Shown here one piece after another: positions 51,001-58,767 of a stretch of DNA of 64,000 nucleotides. Position numbers and translations under genes: made by a program. The notes below the pieces were generated by a model. It worked only from the letters and a program-made list of their open reading frames with translations, was not told the DNA's origin and ran no database searches. Origin of the DNA: Actinomadura sp. KC06. Lineage in GTDB: Bacteria > Actinomycetota > Actinomycetes > Streptosporangiales > Streptosporangiaceae. The stretch is from contig NZ_SMKT01000003.1 in NCBI RefSeq assembly GCF_004348735.1, forward strand, positions 1 through 64,000, in the 5' to 3' direction. Numbering within the stretch: position 1 is the first letter of the stretch; each line of letters starts with the position of its first letter.

Positions 51001-51157
51001 TGGGCTTCGTGCTCGGTGCCGCCGCCCACCTGGTAGGCGCCGGACGCGATCTCCTCCGGACGAGGCCGACTGCTTACAGCGACGTCCCCCTTCGGCGCAC
51101 TCGCGCATGGAATGTCCCGTATGGGGCACATGGTCGTACGCTGCGGAAGGAGCGGGC

Positions 51158-51364
51158 ATGGGAATGCTGAAGCGTTTCTGGCGTCGAAGGACGAGACAGC
51201 ACGGCGCGAAGCCGTTGCCGCCAGCGCGACGTCGCGTGCCGACCTTTCGGGAGATGCACGCGAGGATGCGGACCGAGCGCGCCGAGGCCACGCTCCTGGC
51301 GACCGAGGCGAAGATCCATCAGGAAGCGGAAGGGTACCGCCGTGGGCGCCGCCGCACCGGCTGA
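51158..51364 (+). CDS. small basic protein
   Basis: A 68-residue very basic protein (MGMLKRFWRRRTRQHGAKP...) with a central helix rich in Arg, Glu and Ala. GGAAGGAG lies 6 bases before ATG 51158. There is no signal peptide. It precedes a CsbD-type stress gene by 39 bp and may be expressed with it. The family is not recognised. Confidence 0.5.
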   Translation: MGMLKRFWRRRTRQHGAKPLPPARRRVPTFREMHARMRTERAEATLLATEAKIHQEAEGYRRGRRRTG

Positions 51365-51403
51365 GGAGCTTTCAACGGCGGCGCCAGAAGGAGTGAGAAC
51401 CGC

Positions 51404-51598
51404 ATGGGTCTATTCGAGAAGTTGAAGAACAGGACGCAGCGCGCCAAGGGGCGCGCCAAGGAGAACGCGGGCCGCGAGTCGCGCGATCCGTCCTTGGAGG
51501 CGGAGGGGCGCAAGGACCGCATCGCGGGCGGCGCCAAACAGGTCGGCGAGAAGGCCAAGGACGCGGCCCGGGAGGTCCGGCGCACCACTGAGCGCTGA
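51404..51598 (+). CDS. CsbD-like stress protein
   Basis: A 64-residue hydrophilic helical protein (LKNRTQRAKGRAKENAGRESRDPSLEAEGRKDRIAGGAKQVGEKAKDAAREVRR) with the repeated Gly-Lys-x-Lys pattern of the CsbD family. CsbD is a small general-stress protein whose biochemistry is unclear. AAGGAG is 10 bases before the ATG. Confidence 0.75.
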   Translation: MGLFEKLKNRTQRAKGRAKENAGRESRDPSLEAEGRKDRIAGGAKQVGEKAKDAAREVRRTTER

Positions 51599-51638
51599 CA
51601 TTCCACCTTGATGACGCGCAGCATCGAGGGCTGGCCGG

Positions 51639-52136
51639 TCAGGGGCAGGTCACCGATCCGCTGAAGGTCGCCCGGTAGTCGTTGTTGAGGATCACGGTGA
51701 GCATCCCCACCTCGAACGAGGAACCGGCGCCCCACCTGACCTCCCCGCTGCTCCTGCGGATCTGCTCGCTCGTCGTCCTGGTGAACTCCTTGCCTTGAAG
51801 GTGGAAGACCACCTCCTGGCTGCCGACGGTGAACACGGCGCTGACCTCGTCGCCGGTCTTGACGGTGACCTTCTTGGGCGAGCATTCGACCGTGAAGAGG
51901 TTGAACCCGCCGTTCCGGGTGCCGAGTTCGTTCGCGAGGGTCTCCTTCTGGAGGAAGAGGTTCGCGCGATTCTTGCGGATGCCCGAACCGCCCATTTGCC
52001 CCTTGCTCGTGTTCTCGCTTTCGGCCTCCGCCCGTCCGGGGCCGCCCTCGGACGACTCGCCGTCCGACGCCCCGCAGGCCGCTGCCGCGAACAGCAGCGG
52101 AACCGAAGCCGCCATCAAACCGAAGCGACGGACCAT
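51639..52136 (-). CDS. predicted lipoprotein
   Basis: A 165-residue exported lipoprotein. The signal (VRRFGLMAASVPLLFAAAAC) ends in a lipobox LLFAAAAC, so Cys would be lipidated after cleavage. A Ser/Glu/Gly-rich linker follows. The C-terminal domain (FNLFTVECSPKKVTVKTGDEVSAVFTVGSQEVVFHLQGKEFTRT...) is predicted beta-rich. Two further cysteines could pair. The family is not recognised. The start at ATG 52136 gives the normal signal length; an earlier ATG at 52172 lacks a charged N-region. Confidence 0.75.
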   Translation of the reverse strand: MVRRFGLMAASVPLLFAAAACGASDGESSEGGPGRAEAESENTSKGQMGGSGIRKNRANLFLQKETLANELGTRNGGFNLFTVECSPKKVTVKTGDEVSAVFTVGSQEVVFHLQGKEFTRTTSEQIRRSSGEVRWGAGSSFEVGMLTVILNNDYRATFSGSVTCP

Positions 52137-52296
52137 CTGCCGGCCCCCGATTGTGAAGTTTGCCGAGTACACAGTTCGGCGACCCTACCGGTCATCACAC
52201 GGCTCGAGGACGCCATTCCGCAATCAACTTCCGTGAGGGGCCTGGGGTAGACGCCCGAGTTCACCGCGGCCGCTGCCCAGCCCGTCGACCGTACTG

Positions 52297-52425
52297 TCAC
52301 CATCGCGTATCGAGGTGGTGGGGGTAGAGCTCGGCCCAGTCGACTTCGTGCTCGCCGAGTTGCTCGATCACCAGCCCGAACAGCAAGTTGTCGACGGTCA
52401 GCTCCAAGGGGCGGATACCGACCCG
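52297..52425 (-). pseudogene. possible gene remnant
   Basis: A short open stretch (RPLELTVDNLLFGLVIEQLGEHEVDWAELYPHHLDTRW) has real-protein composition: acidic and aromatic residues absent from the surrounding frames. No plausible start codon with a ribosome-binding sequence is present, apart from a TTG, and it directly follows the MFS small-subunit gene. It may be the tail of a truncated gene. Confidence is low. Confidence 0.3.
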
Positions 52426-52432
52426 GCAGGGG

Positions 52433-52594
52433 TTACTGGCCGAACAGGGGCAGGATCGCTCTGATCGTCTCGACCACGCCGTAGAGCAATGGGAGGCCGA
52501 CGATGGACCAGGAGATGACGAGACGCGGTAGACCCCCGGCGGAAGCGGCGTCGGGCCCGCCATCGTTCGGGGTACGGCCCTCGGTTGGCGCCAT
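52433..52594 (-). CDS. small MFS-associated membrane protein
   Basis: A 53-residue protein with a short Pro/Gly/Asp-rich N-terminus and one membrane segment (LVISWSIVGLPLLYGVVETIRAILPLF). This WxIVGxPLLYGV pattern matches the small proteins found next to oxalate/formate antiporter-type MFS carriers, and here it follows such a gene by 41 bp. GGAGAAG lies before ATG 52594. It probably assists or stabilises the transporter. Confidence 0.72.
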   Translation of the reverse strand: MAPTEGRTPNDGGPDAASAGGLPRLVISWSIVGLPLLYGVVETIRAILPLFGQ

Positions 52595-52635
52595 GCTGCG
52601 CTTCTCCTTCGAAATCGAGGCCAGCGCCGGCCTCA

Positions 52636-54018
52636 TCAAGTGGCCGGGCTCGGGTCGGTGGCGTGCGACTTGGTTTCCGGGGCGTAATGACGTTCCGCCA
52701 CCGGACGGATGAACAGGTTGGCGGCGAACCCGACCGCGAGGACCCCGACCATGGTGAAGAGGGCGGGACGGTAGTCGGCGGCCACCAGGGCGCCCGGCTC
52801 TCCGCGAGCGTCCAGGAAACGGTTCACGATCAGCGGTCCGGCGATGCCCGCCGCCGACCACGCGGTCAGCAGCCGGCCGTGGATGGCACCCACCTGGTAG
52901 GTGCCGAACAGGTCGCGCAAGTAGGCCGGAACGGTCGCGAAACCGCCGCCGTAGAAGGAGAGGATCAGCGCGGCGAGGGCGATGAAGAACGCGGTCGAGG
53001 CGTCGCCGAAGAGTGCCAGCAGGATGTAGGCGGCCATCCCGACGCCCAGATATCCCACGTAGGTCGGTTTGCTTCCGATGTAGTCGGAGGTCGAGGACCA
53101 CACGAATCTGCCGGCCATGTTGAACATCGACAGCAGCCCGACGAATCCGGCCGCCTCGGTCGCCGACACCGAGGTCGAGGCACCGGAGCGGAAGAAGTCG
53201 CTGATCATCGGCCCGGCTTGTTCGAGGATCCCGATGCCGGCGGTCACGTTGCAGAACAGCACCGTCCAGAGGAGCCAGAACTGCGGTGTCCTGATGGCCG
53301 ACGCCGCCGAGACGCTGCGTGCCGTGACCATCGTCCTGGAGCGCTGCAGGGCGGGGTCGAAGCCCGGCGGACGCCATCCCGGGGCGGGGACCCGGACGTT
53401 GAACACGCCCAGCATCATCACCAGGAAGTATGCGACGCCCAGCGTGACGAAGAGCAGGGCCACGGCTGTGCCGGAGGGCGGGCTGCCGTCCGGGTCGTAG
53501 AGGGACAGCAGCCGGCGGGACAGCGGCGAGGCGACCAGCGCGCCGCCGCCGAACCCCATGATGGCCATGCCCGTCGCGAGGCCCGGCCGGTCCGGGAACC
53601 ACTTGATCAGCGTCGACACCGGCGAGATGTAACCGATGCCCAGGCCGATGCCGCCGATGAACCCGTAGCCGAGGTAGACCAGCCAGAGTTGCCCGGTGGC
53701 GATGCCCAGCGCGCCGACCAGGAAACCAGACGCCCAGAAGCAGGCCGCGGTGAACATGGCGCGCCGCGGGCCGACGCGGTCGACCCAGGTGCCCATGACC
53801 GCGGCGGAGGCGCCGAGCATGACGATCGCGATGGAGAAGATGACGCCGATCGCGGTGAGGCTGACGTCGAAGTGCTCGACGAGGGCGGTCTTGTACACGC
53901 TGGTGGCGTACGCCTGGCCGATGCAGAGGTGGACGGCAAGCGCGGCGGGCGGGATCAGCCAGCGGTTGTAGCCCGGTTTCGCGACGGTGTGCCGCTGGTC
54001 GAGGAAGGAGAGCGCCAC
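52636..54018 (-). CDS. MFS transporter, oxalate/formate antiporter (OFA) type
   Basis: A 460-residue carrier with 12 predicted membrane segments. The opening NRWLIPPAALAVHLCIGQAYATSVYKTAL and the motif GTWVDRVGPRRAMF fit the OFA subfamily, as does GIGYISPVSTLIKWFPDRPGLATGMAIMGFGGGALVASPL. Substrates in this group include oxalate/formate and other carboxylates; the actual one is unknown. A small membrane partner is encoded next. The gene abuts the mobile-element remnants on its upstream side. Confidence 0.87.
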   Translation of the reverse strand: MALSFLDQRHTVAKPGYNRWLIPPAALAVHLCIGQAYATSVYKTALVEHFDVSLTAIGVIFSIAIVMLGASAAVMGTWVDRVGPRRAMFTAACFWASGFLVGALGIATGQLWLVYLGYGFIGGIGLGIGYISPVSTLIKWFPDRPGLATGMAIMGFGGGALVASPLSRRLLSLYDPDGSPPSGTAVALLFVTLGVAYFLVMMLGVFNVRVPAPGWRPPGFDPALQRSRTMVTARSVSAASAIRTPQFWLLWTVLFCNVTAGIGILEQAGPMISDFFRSGASTSVSATEAAGFVGLLSMFNMAGRFVWSSTSDYIGSKPTYVGYLGVGMAAYILLALFGDASTAFFIALAALILSFYGGGFATVPAYLRDLFGTYQVGAIHGRLLTAWSAAGIAGPLIVNRFLDARGEPGALVAADYRPALFTMVGVLAVGFAANLFIRPVAERHYAPETKSHATDPSPAT

Positions 54019-54209
54019 GGCGGGGGGCCTCCGAATTTCGGGGAGCGTTCAGGAGCAAAACCCCCGATACAGAAGACCCTAAACACCAACGTGCTACTTG
54101 AACAGACCCATCGCCACCGACGCGTTGAGCGTGGCGTGGTCGCTCCGCGGCGACTTCGGATACCACGGCACGTAGAGGAACGCCCCAAAGGCGGCCGCTC
54201 TCCGCGTAG

Positions 54210-54353
54210 CTCCACCGGGTGGACGGCGCGCTCCGCTGGGGCGAACTCATGGGCCTGCAGCATCACCACGTCGCGGCGGGCACATGGCGGGCCCCGGCGC
54301 TGGTGCAATTGCGCGGGAGCTGGCTGATCCTCAGCCCGCCCAGTCCTGATTGA
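54210..54353 (+). pseudogene. tyrosine recombinase (integrase) fragment
   Basis: A 47-codon open stretch, DGALRWGELMGLQHHHVAAGTW..., matches the catalytic Arg region of phage-type integrases (usually TGLRWGEL.GL). An in-frame stop sits right before it and another after about 45 residues, and no other integrase part is seen. It is a decayed remnant on the opposite strand to the adjoining serine recombinase fragment. Confidence 0.55.
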
Positions 54354-54356
54354 CAT

Positions 54357-54575
54357 GGCGGGCGGCTGGCCGGGCGGTGCCCGCAGGGTCTTGCCGGAGG
54401 CCTCGGCGGCGGCGACGCCCTGGCGGGTGTTCTCGCTGATCATGTCGCGCTGGAACTCCGGCACCGAGGCCAGCACGTTGACCATCATCTTGGTGCCGGG
54501 ATCGTCGGCGGCCAGGTCGATCCCCGACAGCAGCCCCGACTCCACCCGCAGGTGCAGGCCGCGGCGGATCAGCAG
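54357..54575 (-). pseudogene. serine recombinase (resolvase/invertase) fragment
   Basis: About 73 residues (RRGLHLRVESGLLSGIDLAADDPGTKMMVNVLASVPEFQRDMISENTRQGVAAAEASGK) match the end of the resolvase catalytic domain, where intact proteins read GIDTxTPTGRLxFxxxxALAEFERxLIxERTxAGLxAARARGR. The N-terminal part with the catalytic Ser and the DNA-binding part are missing. It marks a past insertion at the edge of the lanthipeptide locus. Confidence 0.65.
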
Positions 54576-55047
54576 GCTGAATACGCGGCTATTGCCAGTC
54601 CTCCTGAGCTTCTCGCCTCGCGCTGGGCAATCGCTGGCGGCCTTCCCAATCCATCTCCCATCTGTTTCCCATCGGTTGCCAAGCCCGCTGCCCCATCCTG
54701 ATCCTGTCAGCCAAATCGAGAGGGGAAGATGCGGTCCCATCTACACAAGGAGGCGCGCCGGTAGGACACCCCAACTTGGGACGATCAGAGAGCGAAGGTG
54801 GGGAATTTTCACGCGTGTAACGCTGCCCGCCACCGGTTGGACACCGGCAAATCGAGGTTTCAGCGCCACATCAGAGCCGTTTCAGGCGATATGACGACGG
54901 AGGAGTGCCCGGCGGCGCCGGGCGGTACCGGTTCCGCGATGGAACGCGATGGAACGCCTAACTAGTGAAGGCGCAGGGCCTTCCCCAGTGAGCACGGCAA
55001 CGCACAGGAGGCGGTGAATCGATCGCCGCCGTCATCGAAGGAGCGAC
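54576..55047. other. region upstream of the lanthipeptide precursor
   Basis: No gene is supported. About 54590-54870 is lower in GC than most of the window, consistent with inserted DNA. A CCCGGC/GCCGGG hairpin lies at 54908-54922, and a tandem 10-bp repeat GCGATGGAAC occurs twice at 54936-54955. The promoter of the lanthipeptide operon should be in this region. Confidence 0.5.
54936..54955. repeat. 10-bp tandem repeat upstream of the lanthipeptide operon
   Basis: GCGATGGAAC occurs twice without a gap, about 93 bp before the precursor start. SARP-type activators bind short direct repeats spaced by a helical turn, and two SARP genes lie in this locus, so it is a possible activator site. The link is inference. 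Confidence 0.4.
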
Positions 55048-55335
55048 ATGCGTAGTCAGTTCGGCAATAACGGGTTCGCCTCGAACCCACAAGCGTCTTT
55101 CCTGCAGGGCGGCATTGTCGCCAGGCACCTTCAGTCGGCTGACGTCACCCCGTTCGTCGAGCACGGCCAGCCGTATCTTCCACAAGCGGGCTTTTCGGAT
55201 ACCGTCACGTGCACAAACAACCTGCACGTTCCGGCCTGCCGGATCGAGACCGACGGTTGCCACACCACCGCGCTCCCGACCGACTTCGGCTGCGCGACCG
55301 ACCTCCAGGTATGCAGCAATACCTTCGGCTGCTAA
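55048..55335 (+). CDS. lanthipeptide precursor peptide
   Basis: A 95-residue peptide just before the modification genes. Its first 49 residues are a leader-like region with no Cys. The C-terminal 46 residues hold six Cys (55, 64, 71, 82, 89, 95) and eleven Ser/Thr, ending CSNTFGC, so several thioether rings are possible. The pattern x-T-D-G-C, T-D-F-G-C, N-T-F-G-C recurs. AAGGAG lies 7 bases before ATG 55048. The stop codon is 3 bases before the kinase start. Its class is inferred from neighbouring genes. Confidence 0.82.
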   Translation: MRSQFGNNGFASNPQASFLQGGIVARHLQSADVTPFVEHGQPYLPQAGFSDTVTCTNNLHVPACRIETDGCHTTALPTDFGCATDLQVCSNTFGC

Positions 55336-55338
55336 CCC

Positions 55339-56484
55339 ATGGTCCTCGGCCTATCGGAGCTGACCGGCTATCTGCTGGATCGGCAGCATGTTCACCCGGA
55401 CGCGGTAGTCGACGGCGGTCTCGGCATGGTCGATGCGTCCAGCCGTCATAGCAACGTCATTGTGCGTGCCGACCCGGCGGTCGGGCTGTTCATCAAGCAG
55501 GGTAGGTCCGATCCGGTCCAGCCGGTCACCGGCTGGACCGGGCCGGGAACGACCGCACACGAGGCAGCGGTATATGCGCTGCTCGACTCGCTTCCCCGGC
55601 GACATCCTTCCAGCGGAGCTTTGGTACCGGTGCCACGCTGCCTGGGGTTCGACGCAGACCACGGCGTGCTCGTCCTGGAACTGTTCCCGGACGCATCGGA
55701 CCTGCTCACCCACCATGCCCGTACGCGGCGTTTTCCTGTCACCCTCGGAACCCGGCTCGGGGCCGCACTCGCCGATCTGCACGAACATGCCACCGGCCCG
55801 GCGCGGGAACGACCGTCGGAGTTTCCCGGCTACCTGCCCTGGGCGCTGCGGCTGGACCGGCCGGGAACGGCGTTCTATCGCCAGATGAGTAACGCGGGCA
55901 TCGGGCTGGTGCGGATCGTGCAGTCGTCTCCGGAGCTGCGGGCGGCGCTCGCGGAGCTACGCGCCGGCTGGCGGACCGATGCCTTCATCCACCACGACCT
56001 CAAGCTGGACAACTGTATGGTCCTCGCGGCCGGTACCTCCGGCCGGCATACCCGGCTGGCGCTCGTCGACTGGGAGCTCGGCAACCTCGGCGATGCCTGC
56101 TGGGACACCGGTTCGATCTTCTCCTCCTACCTGCACCACTGGCTGATCTCGTTCCCGCTGACCGGCAGCGAGCAACCCGACCACTACCTCGACCAGGCTC
56201 GCTTCCCGCTGGGGCGCATGCACAATGCGATGCGGGCGTTCTGGGCGACCTACGTGCGCGCCCGCGGGTGGGACGCCGCGACGGCGGATGCGGCACTGAT
56301 CCGCAGCGTCCGTTACGCGGGCGCACGGCTGTTGCAGACCGCGTGCGAGCGGACCAAGCCCCTGTCCCGAGTATCCACGGTGGTGGTCTGCCTCACCCAA
56401 CTGGCCGAGAACGTGCTGGCCCGGCCCGGAGAAGCGGCCGAGCATCTGCTTGGCCTGTCTCCGCGAGAGGGAAGTGATGAGTGA
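55339..56484 (+). CDS. APH-fold kinase-like lanthipeptide enzyme (LanK/LxmK-like)
   Basis: A 381-residue aminoglycoside-phosphotransferase-fold protein. Kinase residues are present: Lys53 in LFIKQG, His218-x-Asp220 with Asn225 in HHDLKLDN, and Asp244-Trp-Glu in ALVDWELGNLGD. In class V lanthipeptide systems a separate kinase of this type phosphorylates Ser/Thr before elimination. The start follows the precursor stop by 3 bp with no Shine-Dalgarno sequence, so it relies on translational coupling. Its end overlaps the HopA1-like gene by 8 bp. A phosphotransferase on another substrate cannot be excluded. Confidence 0.8.
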   Translation: MVLGLSELTGYLLDRQHVHPDAVVDGGLGMVDASSRHSNVIVRADPAVGLFIKQGRSDPVQPVTGWTGPGTTAHEAAVYALLDSLPRRHPSSGALVPVPRCLGFDADHGVLVLELFPDASDLLTHHARTRRFPVTLGTRLGAALADLHEHATGPARERPSEFPGYLPWALRLDRPGTAFYRQMSNAGIGLVRIVQSSPELRAALAELRAGWRTDAFIHHDLKLDNCMVLAAGTSGRHTRLALVDWELGNLGDACWDTGSIFSSYLHHWLISFPLTGSEQPDHYLDQARFPLGRMHNAMRAFWATYVRARGWDAATADAALIRSVRYAGARLLQTACERTKPLSRVSTVVVCLTQLAENVLARPGEAAEHLLGLSPREGSDE

Positions 56485-57463
56485 CACCCGCGCGCTGGTG
56501 GCCGAGGCCATTGCCGCCACCCGCATCTACCCGCCGGCGTGCTACTCGTGGTTCGGCGTGATGTCTGCGCGGCCGGCGGCCCGCGCCGCCCGTACGCTCA
56601 GCTCGCGCGCGACCCGGGACTATCTCGTGGACCAGTTGTCCAGCCGGTTGTACACCGACTTCTACCGACACGGTCGAGCCGAGCGGACGCGATGGCATGT
56701 CAACAGGCTGTCAGCGAGCCGGCACGATTTCGAGGCCGCGTTGTCGGCGGCGAACTGCGGGCAGGGACATCTGGACGGCGGCTGGCAGGTGCGGGGAACC
56801 GACGAGTACGGAGTGATGGTCGTCAAGAACGGGCTGGAACTGACCGTCATGGCGGACGAGCTGACCCGGACGACACCGGCCGACGTGCCGGCCTCCGGCG
56901 AGTGGGCTGCACTACGGCTGCCCAAGGAACTCTTCTGGGCCTCCCCCGGTTTCTACCTGGCCTGCGGCGACCGTCCGATGGACAGCCGACGGCCCGTACG
57001 CCTGTACTGGAACTTGCGCCCGGACGGGGCCGCCCCGTTCGTCGCGGCCGCGACTCGGCTGCTCAACTCCGCGGCGGCGGCGTTCAACCTCAAGGTGCCG
57101 AACGACCCGAACACCTTCATGCGGTGCGACGCGGGAGTCATCTATCTGCCCCGCGACGACTATCCCGCGCTGGCCGATCTGATGCTCGCCCTGCACGCCG
57201 AGATCGCCGGCTTCCTCTCCCCGCGTACGCCGGTGTTCACCGCCCAACTGGCCCCTGGTCTGGGTTTCGCCGAAGACCCGGGAACAGGGAGAAGCTTCGG
57301 GGAGCACCGCTGCCGGCTGCTCGCCGAGGCATTGGTGCGGTCGCACGAATCGGGATGGGCCGACGACGCGACCGTACTGGCCGCCGTGGAAGAACGCTTT
57401 GCCGAAGCCCGCATCGATCTGGACGCCGCGCACTTGAGTCCCGACCTGGTTGGCGTCTCATGA
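56477..57463 (+). CDS. HopA1-family protein, probable phosphoSer/Thr lyase partner
   Basis: A 328-residue protein of the HopA1 effector family. It shows RPVRLYWNLRPDGA, FNLKVPNDPNTFMRCDAGVIYLPRDDYPAL and TPVFTAQLAPGLGFAEDPGTGRSFGEHRCRLLAEAL. The class V lanthipeptide systems use such a protein as the lyase that removes phosphate to make dehydroamino acids. ATG 56477 has GAGAGGGAAG before it and is nested in the end of the kinase gene. Its stop forms an ATGA overlap with the LanC gene. Confidence 0.85.
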   Translation: MSDTRALVAEAIAATRIYPPACYSWFGVMSARPAARAARTLSSRATRDYLVDQLSSRLYTDFYRHGRAERTRWHVNRLSASRHDFEAALSAANCGQGHLDGGWQVRGTDEYGVMVVKNGLELTVMADELTRTTPADVPASGEWAALRLPKELFWASPGFYLACGDRPMDSRRPVRLYWNLRPDGAAPFVAAATRLLNSAAAAFNLKVPNDPNTFMRCDAGVIYLPRDDYPALADLMLALHAEIAGFLSPRTPVFTAQLAPGLGFAEDPGTGRSFGEHRCRLLAEALVRSHESGWADDATVLAAVEERFAEARIDLDAAHLSPDLVGVS

Positions 57464-58767
57464 CCGCGCCCGGCTACAGCCCCGCCGCCGACACCGCGGA
57501 CCGGCAGCTGTCGGCTGCGGTGGGAATCGGCGCCCGGCTGGTGGCCGAAGCCATCTGGTCGGGAGACCGCTGCAACTGGGTCGGCGCCGAACCGCTGGAT
57601 CTGCGGAACCGGAACGGCGCGAGGCTCGCGTTGACCTACCGAGCGCTCGGCCCGAACCTGTACGCCGGCAGCAGCGGCGTCGCACTGTTCCTCGCCCAGC
57701 TGCGCACAACCACTGGCCAGGATGAGTTCCGGCCGACGGCGCTGGCGGCGATGCGGCATGCGTTCTCCCGGCGCGAGGAGCTCGATCCCCACATGCGCGT
57801 GGCCTTCTACACCGGCTGGTCCGGAATGGGGGTGGCCGCGCTTCGCACCGGGCTGCTGCTGGACGCCGCGGAGTTCGTCGACGCCGGGACCGGCCTGCTG
57901 CGTGAGGTCTGCCGGCTCGTCGAGGCGATCGACGGGCAGGACGTCGAGTCGCCGGGCCGGCCGGAGTTCGACCTCATGTCGGGCATGGCCGGCACCGTCT
58001 TGGCGCTTGTCCTGGGACATCGCTACACCGGCGAGGACGCGCTGGCCGAGGCGGCGGCAACGGCCGCCGGCTGGCTGCTACGAACCGCCCGCAAGACCCG
58101 CACCGGCTGGTCCTGGCACTCATTCCGGATATCCGCTCAGCGTGATCTCACCGGACTCTCGCACGGCACGGCGGGAGTGGCCGTCGCGCTGATCGAGGCG
58201 TACCGGCTGACCGGTGAGGAACTGTTCGCGACGGCCGCCCGTAACGCGATGCGCTATGAGAACCGCTGGCTGAGCGTCGAAGAAGGCGACTGGCCGGACT
58301 TTCGGCGCCACACCGACGCCGGCCGGGCCCGCGTGTACACCCCGCTGTGGTGCACCGGAGCCCCGGGCATCGCGCTGTCCCGCCTGTACGCCTACGAGCA
58401 GCTCGGCGAGCCGCAGTGGCGGCAGGACGCGACCACGGCGCTCGCCACCACCGAGCGGGTGACGCGCCAGCTGTTGGAAGGTGGCGGCGCCGACTACTCG
58501 CTCTGTCACGGGCTCCCCGGCAACGCGGAGTCCTTCCAGCAGGCGGGCGTGATCCTCGGCGCCGACGCCGGCGGCCGCGATATCCCATCGCTCGTCGCCG
58601 ACCACGGGCTGGAGCGGAACGCGAGTACCGGCACCTGGCCGTGCGGAACCCACAGTGAGGAGAGCCCGAACCTGATGCTCGGCCTGGCCGGGATCGGCTA
58701 CTTCTACCTCCGGCTGGCGGCACCGCAGCTCCCATCCCTGCTGCTGCCCGTGCGGTGGGGTCGGTGA
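57460..58767 (+). CDS. LanC-like lanthionine cyclase
   Basis: A 435-residue LanC-family cyclase. Zinc ligands are Cys298 in PLWCTGAPG and Cys349-His350 in SLCHGLPGNAE. The second family motif GLSHGTAGVAVALIEAY and the final SPNLMLGLAGIGYFYLRL are present. It adds Cys thiols to dehydrated residues to close thioether rings. It is a separate protein, not part of a LanM or LanL chain, and overlaps its neighbours (ATGA upstream, GTGA downstream). Confidence 0.9.
   Translation: MTAPGYSPAADTADRQLSAAVGIGARLVAEAIWSGDRCNWVGAEPLDLRNRNGARLALTYRALGPNLYAGSSGVALFLAQLRTTTGQDEFRPTALAAMRHAFSRREELDPHMRVAFYTGWSGMGVAALRTGLLLDAAEFVDAGTGLLREVCRLVEAIDGQDVESPGRPEFDLMSGMAGTVLALVLGHRYTGEDALAEAAATAAGWLLRTARKTRTGWSWHSFRISAQRDLTGLSHGTAGVAVALIEAYRLTGEELFATAARNAMRYENRWLSVEEGDWPDFRRHTDAGRARVYTPLWCTGAPGIALSRLYAYEQLGEPQWRQDATTALATTERVTRQLLEGGGADYSLCHGLPGNAESFQQAGVILGADAGGRDIPSLVADHGLERNASTGTWPCGTHSEESPNLMLGLAGIGYFYLRLAAPQLPSLLLPVRWGR

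Noticed and set aside
54958..55263. 101-codon open frame antisense to the lanthipeptide precursor
   Set aside because: The plus-strand precursor has an excellent ribosome-binding site, a Cys/Ser/Thr-rich core and the right neighbours.
58755..58763. Earlier GTG start for the ABC exporter
   Set aside because: The GTG at 58764 forms the same 4-bp overlap seen at the LanC start, so it is the more consistent choice; the earlier codon adds only three residues.
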